A stretch of DNA of 64,000 nt. It comes from Amphiduros pacificus. Lineage: Eukaryota > Annelida > Polychaeta > Phyllodocida > Hesionidae. The stretch spans positions 2,342,501 through 2,406,500 of the forward strand of contig OX439008.1 of NCBI GenBank assembly GCA_949316495.1, written 5' to 3'. Positions 56,848-64,000 of this stretch are shown here, one piece after another. Below the pieces are notes generated by a model that saw nothing but the letters and a program-made list of their open reading frames with translations, had not been told where the DNA came from and did not search any database. Numbering within the stretch: the first letter of the stretch is position 1; each line of letters begins with the position of its first letter. Made by a program: the position numbers and the translations under genes.

Positions 56848-57921
56848 TTAAAGACTTTTTTCTCTATGTCCGTCTCCATGCCACCAAACATAACCTCTAG
56901 CCAAGCCTTTTATTTTGGTTATTCCTGGATGAGTAGCATGAAGTTCCTTCATCACGCCATCCCTTCCTTGTGGTGGTACCACAACTCTATCACCCCACAT
57001 CACAGAACCATCACTCACACTGAGACCATCTTTCTTCTGATAATATGGTTGTAATATGGGATTCTGGAGACTGTGTATGGACTCTGGCCATCCCTTCCAC
57101 ACATGACCTCTGGCCTGGGCCAATATATGATCTCTTATCGTCCATTTCTTAATTTCTTCTGCTTTGATGGGAGCTGCCTTAATGTATCTATCAGATATAC
57201 AACTTCTGGATTTTCACCAGCATTGGGCTTAGCTGGCATGGGAAGACGACTCAACCCATCTGCATTCTGATTCAACATTTCTCTTCTATATTCTATGGTA
57301 TACTCCATCGCACCAAAAAGCAACATCCAGCACTGCATTCTTGGTGATACTACACGTGATGCTGATTTCTCTGGATTTAATATACCTACAAAAGGCTGGT
57401 GATTATTCCGTATTTTAAACTTAATTCCATACAGATACTTGCAGAATTTGATTACACCAAATATCACTACTGCTGCCTCTCTATCTGGAGTAGAGTAATT
57501 CTTCTCTGCTGGAGTAAGAGTTCTAGAAGCAAAACTGATTGGTCTCTCACTACCATCAGGCATGATGTGTGAGATCACTGCCCCCAAACCATATGAACTA
57601 GCATCCATGCATAATTCAATTGGTAACTCAGGATCAAAAGGCACCAATACACTTTTTGACTGCAATAAAGCTTTTGACTCTTCAAACGCTCACTGTTGAC
57701 TCCATCCCCAATGCCACACAATGTTTTTGTGCAACAGCAAATACAATGGTGCTATCTTGTGGGACAAGTTTGGATAGTCGTTGAGAAGCCCTAAATAAGC
57801 TTGAAGCTCTTCTACAAGTTTGATTTGGTGCATCTTGTATGGCATCTACCTTGGTGTCCAGAGGGTGCATATCATCAGCTTTAACCTTGTGACCCACAAA
57901 TGTCACCTCGGACTTCATCAA
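56848..57921 (-). mobile_element. Ty3/gypsy LTR-retrotransposon fossil: RT end, RNase H, integrase zinc-binding part
   Basis: On the minus strand, from high to low coordinates: the end of a reverse transcriptase domain (FVGHKV type), a gypsy RNase H domain (MDASSYGLGAV, FASRTLT, QNADGLSRLP), and the start of an integrase with a histidine-cysteine zinc-finger region (HATHPGITK). No LTRs are recognised on either side. It is a broken internal fragment with several interruptions and is old. Confidence 0.85.
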
Positions 57922-58394
57922 CTCAGTTTTACATCAATCTCAGACCCACAGCTCTCAGATTTTTCAGGTGATCCTGGTCATCATTATACATCAGATAGAA
58001 TGTATGAGAAATGGATACACAACTCATACAACTGATATAACACGAGTTGTGAGAAATGAGTGGACAAGGCCAAAGTGAATAGGCCGGATGAGCACTGATG
58101 CAAAATAAATGACCAACAACAAATGGATAGGGAACCAAGGAAGTGCAGAAATGAACCAAGGAGTAAAAAAGAGAGCAGAGACTATGCAAATGGTTATCTG
58201 ACAGATGGCAATTGCCTAAAAGCTGAGGAGTTACTCACTTGGCACCTAAGAGCAAAAATTGACAGAACATTGACAGAATTTCTGCAACGGATCAATCTGG
58301 ACATTACATTTGGATATTAATTAACAATGCCTGGACCAGGGACACAAGGGAAAGGATCCTCTGCAAAAGGTGTGAGAGGCCATGACACAAGAGT
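57922..58394. other. Unassigned sequence between element fragments
   Basis: Short frames without family likeness. Confidence 0.35.
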
Positions 58395-59020
58395 TTGAAG
58401 AGTTCTAATCTAGCCAGATGGGCCAGATCCAGAAGAGAGTGCTCTATGGCTGCACTTGGGGACACATCAGTAGCAACATCTACTCACAACAACCACCTCA
58501 CCATCAATTTATGCAGCCACAACAACACTTCTACCAGCCTATCCTCAGCAACAGTATACCCATCAGCTTTTCCAGTCACATTACCTACTCAGGCCAAGCT
58601 CTGCACCTTCAGCAGTCTTCAGGCAGCAGTCCTCAGGTCCTTCTCCTTCCTTGTACCAGTCCCCACCTGAGGCTTGGGACAGACCTCCCATTGGAGGGTC
58701 TGTCTGGGGGTCTGCTACAGTCAAATATTGCAGATTACATATCCCAGCCTTCCACCTCAACACAACCGTTTCAGGCACATCAGTCCTCATCACAATCATC
58801 CACTTCAGCCACCGTGCCTGGTGAGATTGACAGAGTTATTGCCAGGATCTCAGGATTCTTCACTCAATCTATCAGCCTTTGTCTAATCAAGGACCAACAG
58901 CTCAGCAACTCAGATAATATAATTTATGTGAAATTATATATTATGCAGAGACTATTATTTTTGTGTAATTTAAAAGCTGAGACTGCAGTTTTATCTAACA
59001 CTTTAATGTTAATTTCTTAG
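58395..59020 (+). pseudogene. Gln/Ser/Pro-rich coding-like segment, unknown
   Basis: A 200-codon frame (58418-59020) and a shorter one in another frame are rich in Gln, Ser, Pro and Thr (HHQFMQPQQHFYQP-like). Composition is biased over about 430 bp and then stops abruptly near 58870, where AT-rich DNA takes over. This looks like part of a former protein-coding sequence (host or element), but I cannot assign it. Confidence 0.3.
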
Positions 59021-59984
59021 TATTTTTTATTTTCAGTATTATTTAATTTATGACAAAAGCCACAATTTTTTTCCCAAGACTATCATGATACTTATTATTT
59101 CACTTTGTGATGTTAGTTACAATTTTGTAACAAAACTTATGATGCTTTATTACTGTATAGCACTTTGTGACAATTCTATAACAAGAATTTTATGTTGTTA
59201 TTGATAATGATAAAAATAACTTTATTAACCATATAAAAAGCTCACAGTTAATGACTTTGTCAATAAAATATTATACAAGAAGTGATATCTGGGAAGTGGC
59301 TATTACTGAGAAAGAAATCAACCAATTTTCAATTGTTCAAAGTTTCCTTTTTTGTACTTTTACCAAATAAATATCAGAAGTGGCCATTAAGGAGGAATAA
59401 ATTATGAAGTTTCCCTTTTCATACCTTTTTAACACTTTTTAAATTACTTTCATTAAAGGTACAGAAATAAAATAACATTGACTTTTCCTTGCATCACTGG
59501 CAAGACACAAGATAAACAGATCTTAATCAGAAATATAGTTTACAATGCACAATAACAAAATCAAATAACACCATCCTATTGTGCTTTATATTTGTCTTCA
59601 TTCATTCATATTTATTTTGGTTTGCACCTCTGTTTGCATTCCTTCCTGGGCATTTTTATATATTGTTTGTTTCTTATTCGTTCACCTTTACTGCTTTCAT
59701 TTTACCCATCAGACGGGTAGTACAAAACTTCCAATTGCAGTGGGTACATGGTGTCACTTTCACCCAGCATAAATGGCGCCAAAAATAGAACACATTCTCC
59801 AATTTATATACATATTCAAGAACTAATTTTAACACCTTCCTGTTATTGAAGAAAAAAATAAAACATATGAAATTTGCAGAAAGAAATCAGCTTTACGATG
59901 AGGTAATCCATTTCTCTCTACATTTAGCACATTTTCACATACTTTGATAGTTTGATATCATTTTGTTATATACCATTATGATTA
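59021..59984. other. AT-rich non-coding stretch
   Basis: Nothing recognised. Confidence 0.4.
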
Positions 59985-60590
59985 GAGCAGCTTATTGGGG
60001 GTTATTTTCTGAAAATACACTTATATTTTATATGTATGAAATTTAAACGATTTCATTGAATCAATTGAAAGTCCGTCAATTTTCATCTTTCATACACCTA
60101 CAACATTCAAGCTATTTCTAACCAAATTTAACATTGACAGACTTTATTCTCATTTTATTTTTAGCATTAAAGTTTTTAACTATGTGGTACAAATATGTAC
60201 TTTAATAATTTAACCAACAATAAGTTGTTAATTATAGATATTATTTCAAAATCGCTCAGCATATCAAAATTTCCTCTAATTTCCTTTGCAGATTGGTCAA
60301 AAATTAAAGATTGCTCTAATATTGTTAATTCTGAGCGGATTTTGATGAATAAAGACTCTATGAGCTCGTTTTTGACAGATGCAGATGATTGAATATTGAA
60401 ATTTATAGTAAAATCCATAGGAGTGTCATTTTTAAAGTCATTCAAAGGTCACTTCAAGGTCACCAGCAATATTTTATATAAATAACCTACAAAGGTCCAC
60501 ATTCAGTCATGTATCATTTGTGGATGTGTCCCACACAGTAAAAATGTTATATGTCTAAGTCTGTTATTTCTACTGATGTCTCCTCCACAC
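59985..60590. repeat. Dispersed 600-bp repeat, copy 1 (partner 62828-63455)
   Basis: Direct relative of 62828-63455: GATTTTGATGAATAA, AGCTCGT, AGGTCAC-TCAAGGTCAC and TATCATTTGT line up in order. Its first 240 bp form a hairpin: CAGCTTATTGGGGGTTA and AAAGTCCGTCAATTT at the left, with their inverses near 60135 and 60215. Confidence 0.8.
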
Positions 60591-61381
60591 AAAAGTTTGC
60601 AGACCAAAGCGCCCATACCTGTGCTGCTCCAGACCTTTAAAACATGACTTGAGTTGCATAAACTTCTGAACTCATTCCGAACACCCAAATTTTCCCTTCT
60701 GCTTTCTTCCACTATCCTGGTGCACTAAAGTGAGACCGCCATTTTAAACTCCACATCTGGCAATTATTAAGTGGCTTATGTGGCCTGGATAAGATTGATG
60801 CATTAGCTGGGGTAAGTGGATGGAGAGATTTGAACTGTTTGTCGTGGCAACAGGCCTTAAGGATCCCACAAAAAAGAGCCTTGTTGGTGAGGATGAGGAG
60901 TATGACAGGGCCAAGACCAAACCTAGTGAGAATGTTGAGCCCTAAAAGGACATGGAAGGGACTCATGTTTCATAAGACCATGCAGAGGGGAATATGGAGA
61001 GTTATGTTGTCAGATTAAAGGAGGCAGATGTACATTACGGACCAAGCCATGGGGAAATGTGAAGCCATGGGGAAAATGTGAAGATCAAAAGTGAGACACT
61101 TTGGTCTAAGAAAGACACTTGACGAGAATGCTGAAATTTTCAAGGGCCTATAAGCACTGAGATTGAGTAGGCAAATAAGATATACACAAAAAGACAAAGT
61201 CATGACAGTGAAAGATACAGTGCTAGCACAGAAATATGCTGGCTGAAGCAAGAAAAACAACATGGCAGAAATAATACCTGGTAGGTAGTAAAGAGCAAAA
61301 CAGTGTGGTTGAGATCACGTCCGATCAGAATGCAGGAGTAATGCATTTCCTAGTGGTCAAGGGAGAAAGCATCAGGTCAGA
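60591..61381. other. Unassigned sequence
   Basis: No gene recognised. The part from about 61040 could be an upstream portion of the neighbouring retroelement relic, but shows no clear motif. Confidence 0.3.
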
Positions 61382-62018
61382 ATGACACATCCTGAGACCC
61401 CATCATGTTCAGAAGATAATTATGCTTTCTCAGTTGTGTACAAGACAGATGACCTGACACCAGTGCTTGCTAATGGGCATAAGGTTGATATTTTGGTTGA
61501 TTCTGGATCCAGTTGTAAACAGGTACCAGAGAGAATTCCCCACAGTATGTCTGACAGTGTTTCCCTTGACTCTTGAAACAAGAAGGTATAGAGTTATGCT
61601 TCAAAAGATCCCCTGTAGGTAGCTGGTCAGTTCAAAACTGATAACTGAACCTGTGTCAAGGAGAAAGGTGTCAACTGGCTGCATTGTGCTAAAGGGTGAA
61701 ACTGTGCCAATCCTGGGAAGGGATGCATCCAAGGAACTAGGTGTTGGAGTAAACAGTGCTGCCCACGTGAAGCAGAGGCATCCAAAGTCATTCCCACCCA
61801 AGTCAGCTGGACCTGCAGATAAGCTGGACTGGAAGCAAATAACACTCACTCTCAATTGTAAAGTTCCTAGTTTTATGAAACGAATGAGGAGTTCCATTTC
61901 CAGAAGAGAAAATGTGAAGGCTCTGTTTGATCAGCTGTCAAAATGGGATATTATCAAACCAGTGCACACTCCTTCACAGTGGGTATCGCCAATCCATTGT
62001 GTGGAGAAGCCAAATTGA
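61382..62018 (+). mobile_element. Ty3/gypsy LTR-retrotransposon fossil: protease and start of RT
   Basis: Plus-strand fragment with an aspartic-protease active-site segment (ILVDSGSSC) followed by a spacer and the entry region of a gypsy reverse transcriptase (WDIIKPVHTPSQWVSP, CVEKPN). It is broken, internal only, old, and on the opposite strand to the fragment at 56848-57921. Confidence 0.8.
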
Positions 62019-62827
62019 AACTGTCTTTTCATATTTCAGAAAAATCCTTTAATTTGTCCCCTGCACCATGCCTGTTAACTTTACTATGGGATTGACTTTT
62101 AAACCTTGAATTGGACATTGTGAAGTTTTGGTTCCCTTTCTTGCTATCTCTTCATCCCATAAAAGAAGCAAAGAGTGAATATGAGCAGTAGGGAAGTAAG
62201 TATTTTGATACTGGGTATGCATGATTTTAATAGGTATAAGGGAACAGAGACACCTTGATCTTTGGGCTTTGTTCATTGGGTTCTGCTAGGTAAAATGCTT
62301 TATTGGGTGGAATGGAGCTTTTTCAATATGATTTTCATGGGATAACAACCTACAAGCATAACTCATCAGCGAGAATGAGTGACATAGCGCATGTAACGGG
62401 TTTAGCAATGGGAGGAGCGGACGTCCAGTTAGCTGCAGAGCACTATCAGCGACATTTAATATTGGCCGTGTTTGACTTCCATTCAACAAATCAATCACAC
62501 AGAATGCCATTTGTTCAAAAATTATCAAAAAGGAAATGGGCATGAAATTATCCAAATAGTAAAAGGGGTCAAAGGCCATTTTAATGATTGGCCACTTTCA
62601 GTGATGTGTTTCATAGACATTTTCATAAAAGGATTTCACTAACTTCCTCATATTGTTGAGAAAAATCAAATACATGAAAATGTTTAGAAATACATCAGCT
62701 ACTAAATGTTATAACCCAATTGACTCTACATTCAATATAATTTTTATTATATTTTTTTCAGTAATTTCTCTTCATGACTAATTTTCTCATATTTTTCAGG
62801 GAATATTTCTTCTTTTTTATGTGTCTT
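62019..62827. other. Unassigned sequence
   Basis: Nothing recognised. A stretch near 62370-62480 is less AT-rich but resembles no known family. Confidence 0.35.
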
Positions 62828-63455
62828 TTGATAAGAGCAACTTATTGCTGATTATTTTCTGAAATTAGATTAATATTTAATTTATCTAATACCTCAAAAA
62901 TAAATGTGAGGTCAAATTAAAGTCCGTCAATTTGTCACTTTTGTAACCCTACCGATTTAAGCTATTTTTAATCATTTTTGCTTAATAATAAATCTTGAAA
63001 TTGACGGACTTTTTTTCAATTTCTTTTTAGTATTAATGTGTTTTTCTGTGCAGTATTCTATATATTTTCATAAACTAACCCCCAATAAGCTGGCATTTTT
63101 ATATTATTTAAAAAAAACCTTAGTATTATTGTATTTTCCTGTTTTCCCTTATAGATTGACCACAAAACTATAAATTGCTCTCAAATTGTTAATTATGAAC
63201 AGATTTTGATGAATAAGGACTCTACAAGCTCGTATTTGAAAGATGTAGATGATAGGATAACAAAACATGTAGATAATTTTGTGGAAATAGGCTTTCTATT
63301 TTCAAGGTCATTGAAAGGTCACATCAAGGTCACTGGCAATATTTGATCAAAATAGCCTAAGAAGGTTGACATTCGATCACATATCATTTGTAGATGTATA
63401 TTGAGTAGTAAAAAAGTTATATCACTATGTCTGCCATTTCTAGTGATGTAATTTG
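62828..63455. repeat. Dispersed 600-bp repeat, copy 2
   Basis: Relative of 59985-60590 in the same orientation. The hairpin part spans about 62836-63095, with AAAGTCCGTCAATTTG inverted at about 62996-63012 and CCCCCAATAAGCT at the right arm. Confidence 0.8.
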
Positions 63456-64000
63456 AAAACTAGAGCCTTGATTCAGAGTCCCCGGCCATTCAATGTTGTA
63501 GAATAAAATGCTTTAAGAAAGTGTTGAAATGTTAGCTGTCTTGGAATTGCAGAATAAACAATACAAAGTCAGGCACACATTAATGTGCATGTGCAATATA
63601 AAAACAATCTGTGTACCGCACCTAAATTTAGGTCCTCTTTGACTGGTTCTCGGTGGGGGACAACAAAGAAATGCAGCCAAAGTAACAATGTCTATCTTAG
63701 ACCAGAATCACAATGTTTCAGTGCAATAGAAAGGACATTAAAAATGCAATATTTGTCAATTCGACCAGTATGAGCAAAGCCATTGATGAAAATTAAAGGT
63801 CATTGCCGCTGGAGTTACACATGCATTAAATCCTTTACAATATCATTCACAGGGACAGCAACAAATATTTTATGGAAGTTGTAAGATGGTGTAAAGTTTG
63901 CTCGTGTTTAACGTTAGGGGAAATAGTGTCTTCCAAAGATTTTTTTTCCCACCAAAAAAAATCATGTCCCCCAGATTTGAACCCCCCAAAAATTGCATAG
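63456..64000. other. Non-coding stretch to window end
   Basis: Nothing recognised. Confidence 0.4.

Noticed and set aside
56848-62018. The two gypsy fragments as parts of one element
   Set aside because: They are on opposite strands, 3.5 kb apart, with no recognised LTRs; two separate relics are the simpler reading.

Overview
This is a eukaryotic, AT-rich, repeat-dense window from an animal genome. Genes have many exons with GT-AG introns, and the proteins are metazoan: a mitochondrial carrier, a UFM1 protease, a RAD6-type ubiquitin-conjugating enzyme and a rhodopsin-family GPCR. Retroelement and MITE content and the slow-evolving proteins point to an invertebrate, plausibly a marine deuterostome or a slow-evolving lophotrochozoan; I cannot name the species. 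In human, SLC25A43 and UBE2A are near neighbours in the same orientation on Xq24, and both lie here on the minus strand about 18 kb apart, so this looks like old conserved linkage.

Layout. 1-8.5 kb: minisatellites, a 173-bp satellite and one intronless GPCR (2820-3851). 10.5-14.6 kb: SLC25A43 (minus, 4 exons). A gap of about 300 bp, probably a shared divergent promoter, separates it from UFSP2 (plus, 14942-26310, 13 exons, about 605 residues). 27.2-32.8 kb: a MITE, decayed LINE pieces and intergenic DNA. 32.9-40.8 kb: a UBE2A/B (RAD6) gene (minus) with two alternative last exons. Its intron 2 holds a 2.2-kb element flanked by TTAA. 41-48.7 kb: a repeat island with a foldback element around a 1.6-kb minisatellite, nested MITEs, a G-run MITE and a tRNA-like sequence. 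49.3-52 kb: a truncated CR1/L2-like LINE (minus). 52.5-56 kb: several terminal-inverted-repeat MITEs. 56.8-62 kb: two decayed Ty3/gypsy fragments on opposite strands and unassigned low-complexity coding-like sequence, followed by a duplicated dispersed repeat.

The most striking observation is in UFSP2. Two tandem arrays have grown from its own exon-intron junctions. A 27-bp unit repeated about 32 times multiplies the 5' splice site of exon 9. A 66-bp unit repeated 38 times without net length change multiplies the 3' splice site and first codons of exon 12. Both units are multiples of three, and a third 45-bp array sits in front of exon 11. The gene therefore carries dozens of near-identical competing splice sites around the exons that encode its catalytic core. 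A second notable point is the UBE2A/B gene: one of its two terminal exons ends in an acidic DDDDE tail and has its own AATAAA, the other ends in WIHC.

The recognised genes do not form one pathway, but UFSP2 (UFM1 removal) and UBE2A/B (ubiquitin transfer) are both ubiquitin-like modification enzymes.
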